DNA from: Chiridota heheva | Taxonomy: Eukaryota; Echinodermata; Holothuroidea; Apodida; Chiridotidae | Assembly: GCA_020152595.1 (NCBI GenBank) | Contig: JAIGNY010001753.1 | Coordinates: 1 to 64,000 of the forward strand | Direction of reading: 5' to 3' | Length of the DNA: 64,000 nucleotides | Part shown: piece after piece, positions 1 through 10,004 of the stretch | Numbering within the stretch: the stretch's first letter is position 1 | How the letters are laid out: each line of letters opens with the position of its first letter | The notes under the pieces: model-generated | Seen by the model: only the letters and a program-made list of their open reading frames with translations | Told to the model about the DNA's origin: nothing | The model's database searches: none | Position numbers and translations under genes: made by a program

Positions 1-15
1 CTCTCTCTCTCTCTC
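1..15. repeat. CT microsatellite at the window edge
   Basis: A run of CT dinucleotides opens the window and probably continues to the left. Confidence 0.85.
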
Positions 16-78
16 ACCGTTACGCTCTAGGCGCGCCTCTAAGAGCGAACCTTCTCAGTGAATCTCTTTTATATCTGA

Positions 79-382
79 AAGAGAAGAACATATATCCATG
101 CGCACATACACAAATACGGCAAAGTAAGTATGATCTACGGACACGCTAAAAGAGACGAGGCCTAGCAGTCTAAACAGAACATCAAAACTCTCTTAAACAG
201 AAAAAAAAATTACTGAAAAATAAATTTCTTAAGAGAAGAACGTAAGTCCAAGCGTACAAACCTAAACACGGCAAAGTAACTATGATCTTACGGACACGCT
301 AAAGAGAGACGCAGGCATAGCATTCTAAACAGAACAACAACACTTGCTTTAACAGAAAAAATTTAAAACCAAATAATTTTCT
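79..382. repeat. Diverged tandem duplication, ~152-bp unit
   Basis: Two units (about 79-230 and 231-382) share in order AGAGAAGAAC, GGCAAAGTAA, TATGATCT, ACGGACACGCTAAA and TCTAAACAGAACA. Each ends in an A-rich tract. Non-coding. Confidence 0.8.
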
Positions 383-521
383 ATCTGAAAACTTTAGAAA
401 CCCGAGAAAACGATCCAACGTAATGACTTTACTAGCGCCGGGGTAGCGTGGGAAACACCAACCACTGTGTACTTGAGGTCTGTAAAGATAAAAGGAAAGA
501 TTATTTTCCTGTAATTAGGTC

Positions 522-552
522 GTCGGAGAGACCCACCCACGGTCTCTCCGAC
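522..552. other. Perfect 12-bp stem hairpin
   Basis: GTCGGAGAGACC (522-533) and its exact complement GGTCTCTCCGAC (541-552) are separated by the 7-nt loop CACCCAC. No flanking feature identifies it as a known RNA gene, and it lacks the histone 3' stem-loop sequence. Confidence 0.75.
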
Positions 553-639
553 ACCCCAATTTCAATCCTGAAAATTAAATATTTTATCTCAAAACTGTGT
601 GAGAAAAATAAAAATATTCATATGCTGTTAACGTGAAAA

Positions 640-2505
640 CGAAAATAAGCTCGCTAGTAACAACTGTAGCTCCCTAGAGTTGTTACAGGGCGACCACATT
701 TACCCAGCGGTGACTATGACCCAATGCGCATCGCCCAAAATCGAAAAGGAAATTGGCTTAATGCATACGAGAAGGTGTACTGAAATATCCTAACGTGCTA
801 AACACTATACATAGTATAACGCTAGGGTCACCTCGAGGCGGGTGGGGCTAAAGGGAGAAAAGACTAATTCCCGGGCGAGAGGTCCCCTAGACAGGCACAA
901 CCTGTGCTCTAGGACCTAAAACACCCACCACGAGAGTAGGACGCTCCGCACCAGCCACTCGCTGTACGAATGGAGACAAAAACCCGCTATCCTAGTGTAG
1001 GCTACACGGGTAAAGTCGTGTAGGTCGGCCAAGAAATCTCGGACCCATGGCTATCTCACCCTTCTCTCGGAAGACTTGAAAAGGCGAGCCAGATGAGAAC
1101 GGGCAGCGTAAAAACCCTTCAGGTAGAAGCTGCAAGAGAAAAGAGTTAGAAAGGTTAATTAAAAATAAAATAAAAAGTGACCAGTTTTCAGCGATGTTAG
1201 TGACAACAACGCGCTGAAAAAGAGTGAGGTGGTACAGAGGTATTATGGAGGTCAGGGCTTGGCTGGTTACTGCGTTTTTTAGGTTCGGTTAGAAGTGCGT
1301 TAGAATCAGGTCGTGTGACCAGATTGCATATTATAGCATGGAAGGTAAGGTATAACTTGAAGTAAATAATGTGATATTGGCTTCTACAGTAAGTAGATGA
1401 TTTATGATGTGAATTCTATTCTGACAGTAAATGACATACTAATATAAAAATATGGTTATGGAAAAAATTCTTCCTTCATCTGATCTTCTTGTTTTAATCT
1501 TTCTTCATAAAGTCCTAAAGTAGTGACAATTAATGTCTCAGAGTTACGAAATAGGCCACACCCATCATAGCAACGCGGTAACCAGGTAGGGGCAAATAAA
1601 CCTCAAATCCATAACAATGCATTAATATTTAGATGTTCGCAATGCCTGCCGCAAGCTTTGATTCATTTATGGCACTTTTCCGGATCTTTATAGTTTTTAG
1701 CAAATGGGATAAACAAAATGCAGTTTGCTAAGTGTTCTGGGTGACAGCAATGAGATTTACAAAGCCCGCAGCGGCCCGTGAGCGCAATTTTTTGTTCACC
1801 ATTTTGCTATCACTCAGTCTATGTGTGCAGAAATTTGTTTTGTACAGTAAATCGCATTAACTACATGAGCGCGTTCTGCTAGCTAGTTTTTAAGAAAACT
1901 GACTCACGACACTAATTGTTATTATCACTAATGTTATGATCATGGACTTACAATTTACTCCTTAACATGATGAATGCAAGAAAAAATGATTGGCAGAAGT
2001 AGCAGATGACATGATCGCGTGATCTATTATGTTCATCATGCATATGGTACGCATCACACACGTGTTTGGTAATTCAGCCAATGTGACCATGAATCATCGA
2101 AGTGAGATCCTGAGTGGCACATTGTAGACCAATTTTTCATTCTTTATGCCATCTTACATCGGCCAGTGTGTTGTGACGAAACACGATTTGTAATTAGTTA
2201 TTTTTATGTTTCACGATGATTTTTCTCATGTTTAATGGCCTAAACTTGACTATTAGATTAAGCACTGTAATGTTAGAATTGTAATGTGCGAAGTAGCCTA
2301 GCCTAGTTGCGCAAACATTTCTTAGTTGAGTATTAGCTTTTGGTATCGCGATATGTTGCGAGAGGCATATTTCAAAAGAGATATCTCGATAATAGATATG
2401 TCATGACAGCACTATTAGTTATGCAGATTTTGTTGCTAGGCAAATTCATGCGATGTAAGGTTGAAAAAGCTGTCAATCATCTAACTGAGAGACGTTAATT
2501 GAAAC
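640..2505. other. No gene recognised (presumed intron 5 of the glycosidase gene)
   Basis: No exon or RNA gene was found. From 640 to 1,170 the sequence is less AT-rich than its surroundings and has short self-complementary stretches, for example CCTAGA (893-898) pairing with TCTAGG (909-914) around GCACA/TGTGC. It matches no snRNA I could recall. The rest is ordinary AT-rich sequence. Confidence 0.5.
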
Positions 2506-2614
2506 TTAACCCTTACTCTACCACGCGGCGATATTATCGCCGTTTTGGGTGCCCCGTCTTTGGCCCCGCCTCCCGAGCGCATTTTCAAAAAAGTGCTGGT
2601 AGAGTAAGGGTTAA
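2506..2614. mobile_element. piggyBac-like MITE, copy 1
   Basis: A 101-bp element (2,510-2,610) flanked on both sides by TTAA, the piggyBac target site. Its termini are inverted: CCCTTACTCTACCA at the left, TGGTAGAGTAAGGG at the right. The interior has a GATATTATC palindrome and a GC-rich block. It has no coding capacity, so it would need a transposase from elsewhere. Confidence 0.75.
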
Positions 2615-2747
2615 TCAACCCGCGACATATCGCCAACCCAAAATATAGGCAGCATGATCCCGGTGGCGCCCAGCTGGTCCCGAAAGCGAAAGGGGCCCGG
2701 ACTTTTCTGCCTGGAAGACAGAGGACCCTTCAATAATCACGCCTTGA

Positions 2748-2852
2748 TTAACCTTACTCTACCACGCCGCGATATTATCGCGTTTTGGGTGCCCGTCTTT
2801 GGCCCCGCCTCCCGAGCGCATTTTCAAAAAGTGCTGGTAGAGTAAGGGTTAA
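2748..2852. mobile_element. piggyBac-like MITE, copy 2
   Basis: Same element as copy 1, with one C lost in the left terminus, and again bounded by TTAA on both sides. The ~135-bp spacer between copies 1 and 2 recurs between copies 2 and 3, so spacer and element were duplicated together. Confidence 0.75.
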
Positions 2853-2987
2853 TCAACCCGCGACATATATCGCCAACCCGAAAATATAGGCAGCATGATT
2901 CCGGTGGGCGGCCTAGCTGGTCCCGAAGCGGAAGGGGCCCGACTTTTCTGCCTGGAAGACAGAGGACCTTCAATAATCATGCCTTGA

Positions 2988-3093
2988 TTAACCCTTACTC
3001 TACCACGCCGCGATATTATCGCGTTTTGGTGCCCGTCTTTGGCCCCGCCTCCCGAGCGCATTTTCAAAAAAGTGCTGGTAGAGTAAGGGTTAC
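2988..3093. mobile_element. piggyBac-like MITE, copy 3
   Basis: Third copy, with TTAA on the left but TTAC on the right (3,090-3,093). Here the shared sequence stops at the element end, so this copy marks the edge of the tandem block. Confidence 0.72.
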
Positions 3094-3129
3094 AAGTAAA
3101 TCACTTAGCCTATTCTCAATTTAAGAAAA

Positions 3130-3398
3130 AGCTGCAAGCATTCTTGCATTATTATCTCTGCAAGCATTCTTGCAATCGTACATCATCATCGCTGCAAGCA
3201 TTCTTGCAATCGTGCATCATCATCGCTGCAAGCATTCTTGCAATCGTGCATCATCATCGCTGCAAGCATTCTTGCAATCGTGCAGCATCATCGCTGCAAG
3301 CATTCTTGCAATCGTGCATCATCATCGCTGCAAGCATTCTTGCAATCATGCATCATTATCGCTGCAAGCATTCTTGCAATCGTGCATCATCATCCTCT
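3130..3398. repeat. 34-bp minisatellite with an internal hairpin
   Basis: About eight units, each starting GCTGCAAGCATTCTTGCAAT and ending in ATCATCATC. Each unit contains TGCAAG-CATT-CTTGCA, a 6-bp stem with a 4-nt loop. It lies 200 bp past exon 5, inside intron 5. Open frames through it are periodic artefacts. Confidence 0.92.
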
Positions 3399-3598
3399 CT
3401 CAGTATCATAGCAGACGATTATTTTCATTCCATCCGTAAGCTGCTGTGAACCATTGATTGGCCCATGAAGACGTCTCTTATAGTGTCTTGTTGCCTATAC
3501 TTGTGTCTGACCTGGTCATACCTCATGTGCTTTTGTTCATCATGCAATTTATATAAAATACAACAATATGAAAGTGCCAAAGATTGAGAGTTACAAAC

Positions 3599-3760
3599 CA
3601 TGTCAGGATCGGTGAAGTTGCCCGGACCTGAGACAGCCGCTAGCTCATCTTGATGCCCTGCCTCATAATCTATGATTGACAGCACACTATCCCATGAGTC
3701 CTGAATATCATTATAATTTCTCCATATGTTGCAATTAGCTGCTACAGAAGTCCAGTTTAT
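3599..3760 (-). CDS. NAGA: NAGA/GLA-type glycosidase, coding exon 5 (acid/base residue)
   Basis: Residues 202-255, exactly 54 codons as in the human paralogues. WRNYNDIQDSW contains Asp219, equivalent to the acid/base Asp217 of NAGA, 61 residues after the nucleophile as in the human enzyme. It ends GPGNFTDPDM|GTTTGT; the donor is weak but at the conserved family position. The next block expected (a VIGNFGLS-like start, barrel end and C-terminal beta domain, ~150 residues) was not found on the minus strand between 3,598 and 1, so the gene is taken to continue beyond the window. Confidence 0.92.
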
Positions 3761-3894
3761 CTAAAATGAGAAAAAGAAGATTGTGGTTTATTCTGGTCGT
3801 AATAAATCTTGATAAACTTACAATATCAAAATTTGGGTTTTACACATATCTCCTTGACTGCCAAAAGAATTAATTCTGTGGTCAAGTATAAAGT

Positions 3895-4060
3895 TCATTT
3901 TATATGAAAGAGGACTTTAAAAGAAATAAACTTGTGAAGAAACTACTCAATTTAATATCTTATAACACAACAGAGAAATTTTAAGTTTAAAGTGCTGTCT
4001 CGTTTGTGTAGAAACGGCTGGTGTGGAAGTCTACATCTGTCCTAAACTTTAGTTACTGAA
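3895..4060 (+). repeat. Dispersed repeat fragment shared with both palindrome arms
   Basis: Contains ATATGAAAGAGGACTTT, GTGAAGAAACTACT and GAAACGGCTGGTGT in the order found in the ends of the long-TIR element at 32,558-33,190 and its mirror copy. It lies in intron 5 / intron 4 sequence downstream of exon 4 and is probably a solo end of that element. Confidence 0.6.
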
Positions 4061-4487
4061 AATTATATTTTTTCTTCTGCTAAAGTTTGAATGAGGGTAT
4101 GACCGAGATTCAAAACCTTTTGGTCAAAACCTGCTCCCAATGTAGTACATTGGTGAAGGTTGGAAAACAATAAGTGAACATAAAGAATGCATATGGTTTC
4201 TCTTTCTGATATCACAAATTTATATGAAAACCTGGATAATTTATTCAAATAAGGCCTAAAAATTCAAAATGCTGGAAACTGGTCAATTTCCAATCAAATT
4301 TTGAAGAAATGATTTTCTTTCCTCATGGTTTATAGAACATGTATATGTTTTTCCAATTGGACTGAAGTTGTTGCTACATGTCCAAAAGGATTTCAGATGA
4401 ACATCTGATGGGAAAAGAGACAAGTGAGAAAATAGAAGAATTGCAGATAGAATCTCCTGAAGTCCTGATTAACGTTTTTTTACTTAC

Positions 4488-4582
4488 CTGGATACCAGCA
4501 GCTCTCTCATAGTCAGGCCAGCTGCATGAGAATAATATCGGTCTACCAGTGGCATTCAAGTATTTGGTCATTTCCGGGTACC
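4488..4582 (-). CDS. NAGA: NAGA/GLA-type glycosidase, coding exon 4 (substrate-recognition loop)
   Basis: Residues 170 (completed) to 201, 95 nt, ending in phase 0 at ATCCAG|GTAAGTA. It includes [17 protein letters not shown]. In human NAGA the pocket that accepts N-acetyl sugars uses Ser188 and Ala191; GLA has Glu203 and Leu206 there. Here the equivalents are Ser190 (NAGA-like) and Asp193 (neither). NAT at 179-181 is a potential glycosylation site. Confidence 0.93.
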
Positions 4583-4600
4583 CTAAAATAAACAAAAACA

Positions 4601-5885
4601 TTGTGTTAGATTATCAAGTAAATTAGCAAAAAATCTCTTAAAAAAAATGCACTTAACTAGTATGTTATGGATCACAGCAGACCCCAATATGAGAAAACAG
4701 ACCAGACTGATAAAAAAGTTTTGCTTAAATGTTATTTCCCTCAGCAGATTTATTTCTTAAATGAAAAAGATTCCTCAAAGATACTTTAATACATAGAAAA
4801 AAGGATACAAGTTGCATCTTCACCAGAGTGGCAAGATTTGAGGAAGGGAGAGTGGGAGGTAGTTATAACCTAAAAATTAGTGAAACTTTTTGCAAATTTC
4901 TGAACAAGTTTCCGTTTGGATATAGACCAGTAGCACAGCTGCAAGTCAGAATTTAAATAAAATAAATTGACAAAAAATCTAGCTTTGCTGCTGATTCAGT
5001 CCATCAAAAGTGTACGATTGTTGCACATGTTGTTTCTAAGGTCGCATCCCATTCCAATGTATTCCATTCTATACGTCCAAAGCAGGTAAGTATAATCATG
5101 TTAGGAGAAAGGTCTTTCAAATGAGTACTTGATACCAGTTTACACATGTGCATTAGGGGAATAGTCAGCCCCAAAATGACTGAACTCGTTACACCCAAAT
5201 AGGTTGAACATGTCAGTCAGTGATTGTCAATGTCTGTCTGAACTGAAGTGGTTAAACTTCACCTCTGCACCCTGTTCAGAGACCCATTACGAAAGTGAAG
5301 AGCCATGCCAAGAGTCGAGGACTCTGCTATGAAACAACCATCCTCATCTAAAAGGGAAGGGCATTCCACACCCTTCACCACCTTTCCCTATGATGAATAA
5401 GATCAGCAACCCCACCCCACGTAAGTGTACTGTTTGTGCAAATATCACGAGATGAATCACTGTGATTAACTTGAGAAATATCCGTGGGTCTCCGCTGCAA
5501 CATCATATATAATGGTAATACGTGCTCTGAAAAATGTTCCCCCCCCCCTTATTAAATTGCAAAAGAGGGAAGCATATATAAAGATGTATTTACCACATTA
5601 ATATTATTTCTGTCACAATTTTTCATGAGAAGATTTTTTGACACCTTTATTCAGAACTGTGAAAACTTTTATAATAAAAAAATTCTAACTCTGGTTCAGA
5701 GTAACATCTTCATTTAATACTTTGCTATTTTACATTCATTTACAGTTAAAATCAACAAAAACAAATACCATTTCTTACCAAGATTGAGGTAAGTAAGTCA
5801 TGTAGACTTGTTGCCTTCCTTCTACAGATCATGGTTTGCAGTGTTGCAGACCGATTTTTCAAACACTTCAAACATGCAGTGGGCA
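4601..5885. other. Intron 3 sequence without recognised genes
   Basis: AT-rich sequence with no exon. Bases 5,570-5,690 match 14,390-14,500 (AAAGATGT, CACATTA, TATTATTT, CACAATTTTT, CCTTTATTCAGAAC in the same order), marking a dispersed repeat family present at least twice in this gene. Confidence 0.55.
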
Positions 5886-5889
5886 AGAG

Positions 5890-6995
5890 CCAGCACTTAC
5901 AGGCAGTCAGGGTTGAACTTTAACTGGTGATCATTCCAAAACACATTAAGCCTCGACTTAAAACTGTTAATTGATGGATCATTCAAATCGTTCCAAGTAT
6001 TGATAAACCGATAAGCAAAAGTAGATAGGTGTCATGTTGTACTGCATCTAGTTTTTAAAGTTTCCAAGTGTAACCTCTTGTACTGAAATCTTTATCTTGC
6101 TCAAAAGAGGTCTCAAAATTAAGGTCCTCCAAACCATGCAGAATTTGATACACTTGTATCATATTTTCTGATACGTCTATACTGAAGTGATGGCATACCA
6201 ATAGTTCTTAAACAGTGACAATACGGAAGATCTTGAATAGGAAGAATCACTTGGTTCCTCTTTGCTATACTTTTTCAATTTTCCTGGCATCTTGTTTTGT
6301 ATAAAAATTCCAAACTGGCATGCAGTATTCTGAAACTGGTTTCACTTGGGCTTTGTAAATAACTTGGAACATATCCACCACATCCATACACTGAAAAGAT
6401 TTCTTAATAAGGCCGAGGATCCTATTTGCTTTGGATGAAAAATTGGCAAAATTCTTCGACTAAGGAAGATTATCTTGAAATGTCACGCCAAGATCACACT
6501 CCTCAGAAACAACCATTTAGTTGAAATAAACTCCATTATTACACATGTGATAATTACTACAGGGATTGTTTCTTCCAAAATGCATCACTTTACATTTTAT
6601 AGAAATAAACTGCAGTTGTCATTTACTGGACCAGCAAACAAAGCTGTCAATGTCAGTTTGAAGTAATAAATAGTCCTTAAAAAGAGAAATACTTGACATT
6701 TGGTATCAGCAAATAATCTGGTATGACAGTTCACATAATCAGGCATGTCATCAATAAAAAACAAAAAACAGAATTAAACCAAGTACACTACCCTGGGGTA
6801 CGCCACTAATAACACAATTTAAATCTAATTGTGTGCGGTTTATGGACACTCTCTGTTTTTCGTTTATCAAAAAGTTTTTAATCCAGCCAAGTATCTTGTC
6901 CTTGACTCCAATAGAGTTAAGCTTGAGAAGTAATCGCTTGTGAGGTACACTATCAAAAGCTTTCTGAAGTCCAAGTATAAAATACCTCAACAACC
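5890..6995 (-). pseudogene. Degenerate CR1-like non-LTR retrotransposon (reverse transcriptase to C-terminus)
   Basis: Read on the minus strand in several frames. It starts with LQKAFDSVPHKRLLLKL and SGVPQGSVLG (reverse transcriptase blocks, 6,751-6,993), continues with LFADT (the FADD catalytic motif, damaged), KANRILGLIKKSF, and YKAQVKPVSEYCMPVWN, then the C-terminal block MIQVYQILHGLEDL, ending RFINTWNDLNDPSINS near 5,930. These are hallmarks of CR1/jockey-group ORF2 proteins. Frameshifts and stops throughout show it is dead. It lacks the endonuclease and the N-terminal part of the reverse transcriptase. It lies in intron 3 on the gene's own strand. Confidence 0.8.
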
Positions 6996-7034
6996 TCCTT
7001 TATCGAGAACAGAAGAACAACATGAATCGTATCA

Positions 7035-8165
7035 AATCGAATACATGTAAGTACCAGCCTGATGGGGCCTGAAGGTCTTTTAATTCTGTTTACAACATTT
7101 ACAAGACCAGCCTGATAGGGCTTCAAGGTCTTTTAGCTCTTGATTAAGCTGTTTACAACATTTACAAGCACGGTATCTGTTGAGAGGTTGAGTGAGGTTT
7201 TACCTTACCTTTTTTCATTGTTGTTATATTAGAGTTGCACCCATCCATTTTCAGCATGTCTACTCCCCAGTCTGCAAAGGTTTGAGCATCAACCTCTAGA
7301 TAGTCCAGGCTTCCAGGGTAACCTCCACATGTCTTAGTCCCATAATCATTGTAGATCCCAAGCTTCAGTCCTTTGCCATGAACCTAAAGAAACAAGTGGT
7401 ACCATAAGTAGCAGTAGGAGCGTAGCTTGGTATACAATTTAAAAAAATCAAAGTATACTCAACTGAGACACAATGCAAAAGGTACTGGGTTCGATGGGAG
7501 TGCTTCATTTACTGTACTTGCTCCCCTTCACTCAGCTGTAAAATCAATCCCAACACAGCTGGGGAGTTGTTATGGACTGGCTGCCTATCTAGGGGGAGTC
7601 ATGTGCTACCATGCACTTACACCAAGGAAACCATGGATAAGCACCGGCCTGATGGGCTTTCATGGCTCTAGTATGGATGGACTGGCATCCTGTCCAGGGG
7701 GAGTCATGAGCTCTCATCCACTTACACCAAGGAAACCATGGATAAGTACCGGCCTGATGGACCTTCATGGCTCTAGTATGGATGGACTGGCATCCTGTCC
7801 AGGGGAAGTCATGTGCTCTCATCCACTTACATCAAGGAAACCATAGATAAGTACCGGTCTGATGGAAACCATGGATAAGGACCGGCCTGATTGACCTTCA
7901 TGGCTCTAGTATGGATGGACTGGCGTCCTGTCCAGGGGGAGTCATGTGCTCTCATCCACTTACACCAAGGAAACCATGGATAAGCACCGGCCTGATGGAC
8001 CTTCATGGCTCTAGTATGGATGGACTGGCATCCTGTCCAGGGGGAGTCATGTGCTATCATCCACTTACACCAAGGAAACCATGGATAAGCACCGGCCTGG
8101 TGGACTTTCAAGGTCTTTTAGCTTTGTTTCAGCTATTTACAACATTTACAAGCAAGGTACCTATT
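7035..8165. repeat. Minisatellite array, main unit ~105 bp, in intron 2
   Basis: From about 7,560 to 8,105 there are about five units carrying ATGGATGGACTGGC, TCCTGTCCAGGGGGAGTCAT, CATCCACTTACACCAAGGAA and ACCATGGATAAG. The flanks (7,050-7,170 and 8,085-8,155) share GCCTGATGG...GGTCTTTTA and ACAACATTTACAAG, so the array looks inserted in, or amplified from, a dispersed repeat. A weak tRNA-like box B (GGGTTCGATGG at about 7,488) hints that a SINE head contributed. Open frames are periodic artefacts. Confidence 0.85.
7209..7383 (-). CDS. NAGA: NAGA/GLA-type glycosidase, coding exon 3 (catalytic nucleophile)
   Basis: Residues 112-169 plus the first base of Gly170. The acceptor is CTTTAG|GTTCATGGC and the donor [24 protein letters not shown] is the family's strand-3 block. 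VDMLKMDGC contains Asp158, equivalent to the nucleophile Asp156 of human NAGA and Asp170 of human GLA. NIT at 163-165 is a potential N-glycosylation site. The frame is open across all 58 codons. Confidence 0.94.
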
Positions 8166-8904
8166 GATGCATATTTGACAATTTCTTTCTGAATGTATTG
8201 CTTCTCTCTGTACTTTTACTAGGCTATTTGTATTATTTTAACAACAATATAAAGTCAATAAAAAAGTTACTTATTTACCAAGGGCAAATTGCTAAATATT
8301 CAGTTGATGGGCTGTATAACAGGGGAAGGAAATGCTATAAATGACACAATAAGAGGCAATGTGTGTCATGAATACTTTCCATGTACCTTGAATTATCTGA
8401 CCAAAGTTCTGGTCTAGCAAGGGTCAACTATAGGCATAGAAAGAGAGGTATGAATCAGTAACAGATTTTGTGAATAGCAGATTTACATACAACATGCGGC
8501 TTCTTATGTTTTGACCTAAAAAAATAGCTTACTAAATTGGACCTAACATAAAATCTTTAAAACCAAAAGTTTACCAAGCTAGCTACGAAAAGATAACTTG
8601 CTGATTGTTACCGAATACAAATCCCTCACAAATACACTGTTCATTGGGCAGTTTTTTATGGCACCGTCTCCAGCTGCTGTGTGAAGGATTTGACAGCCGC
8701 CCAATGAGACTTTGCAAAATAATGGTTATTGCGCGTTACAAGAAACCAATACGATATAATAAAATGTACTTTTCCACTACTTTGCACCTACTGTAAGCTG
8801 GTTTGGTATTAGACAAACATTTTTTCACAAATAATTGTGTAAATTTTATCATCAAGCAAAACGTGAAATTCAAGACTCATATGAATGTATGCTTTTCAAC
8901 TCAC

Positions 8905-9079
8905 ATAATCTGCAAGCCCTTTGATTCCATTTGGAAACCGGTCAGGATCCGCTTGAAGACGTCCTTTGGAATCCCGTGACTTGGACATCCAGCAGTCGTC
9001 AATGTTTACGTATTCATATCCTACAGCCTTGTATCCATCTTCAACCAACCTATCAGCCATGTCTTTGAACAATCTTTCA
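8905..9079 (-). CDS. NAGA: NAGA/GLA-type glycosidase, coding exon 2
   Basis: Residues 53 (split codon) to 111. The acceptor is TTTTTAG|TGAAAG and the donor TAT|GTGAGT, leaving phase 0. It carries the conserved NIDDCW motif (Asp80, Asp81, Cys82, Trp83) of the GH27 TIM barrel, which lines the sugar pocket, and a DPDRFPNGI motif typical of the family. Length is 175 nt. It follows a 9.6 kb intron filled with repeats. Confidence 0.93.
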
Positions 9080-9114
9080 CTAAAAAGTTTAAGAAAACAA
9101 ATCCTCACTTCCAA

Positions 9115-9725
9115 TAAATGCTGTACATAGCTTGGAATGAGATCAGGGAATCAGGCATATGCTCCACCCTCCCTTTTCCCAATTTCTTTTCAAACAGTGG
9201 TCAAGTTGGTAAGAATTTGGCCAAATATCACAAATTTATGACCTCTATTTGCTAGCCAGAAATCATTCCTTTAAAAAGGTTTGGTCAAAATTAGTCCAAA
9301 ATTTGTAACAAAATACGACTTCCCTCTTAGAATAAAGCTGCGAAAGACACATTTTTCTACTGTACATGCATTTATTGAAAAGGTGGGATATTTAAATGAA
9401 TGCATATATACAATTTTATGATGATGAGCAAGAAAATTAGTAAATGGCATTTACATTTGTATTTTTCTTAAAACCTTACAAACATTTTAATCACCATAGA
9501 ATAACAAACCTATAATTATTTATGATTCTCCAAACATTTTCCCAAAGTTCAGCCATCACTTTCAGTGAGATTATCTACTCCAGTTGATTGTCGGTAGAGG
9601 GAACTTTCAAATATTACTCTTTGCACTTTCTTGAAGGTGGAAACCCAATATTATTTTCTGAAATAATTAGAATGGTAAATACTGTCATGGTTTGCATGCC
9701 CATGCAAATTGATACCCATATCATA
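9115..9725. other. Intron 1 sequence, nothing recognised
   Basis: AT-rich sequence between exon 2 and the first 24-bp satellite. I see no gene or named repeat. Confidence 0.5.
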
Positions 9726-9744
9726 TGACCCGGCCAAATAAAAA

Positions 9745-10004
9745 AATGGCATCTCACACTAAGTCCCACATGTCATCCCATGTTCCACATGGCATCCCAC
9801 CCCACATTCCACATGACTTCCCATCCCATGTCCCACATGGCATTCCACCATATCTCCTACATGGGGCATTCCACCATATCTCCTACATGGCATCCCATCC
9901 TATAACCCACATAGCATCCCACCCTGTGTCCCACATGGATCCCATCCCATGTCCCAAATGGCATCCCACCCCATGTCCACATGACATTCCTTGTCCATCC
10001 ATCC
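9745..10004. repeat. Degenerate ~24-bp satellite, left block
   Basis: Variants of CCCACATGGCATCCCA with CATCCCATCC or TATGTC spacers recur about every 24 bases. The same family resumes at 12,776 on the far side of the retroelement and recurs in both palindrome arms. Confidence 0.85.

Noticed and set aside
640-1170. Possible spliceosomal or other small RNA gene
   Set aside because: Compared from memory with U1, U2, U4, U5, U6 and U7 signatures; none matched, so no RNA gene is called.
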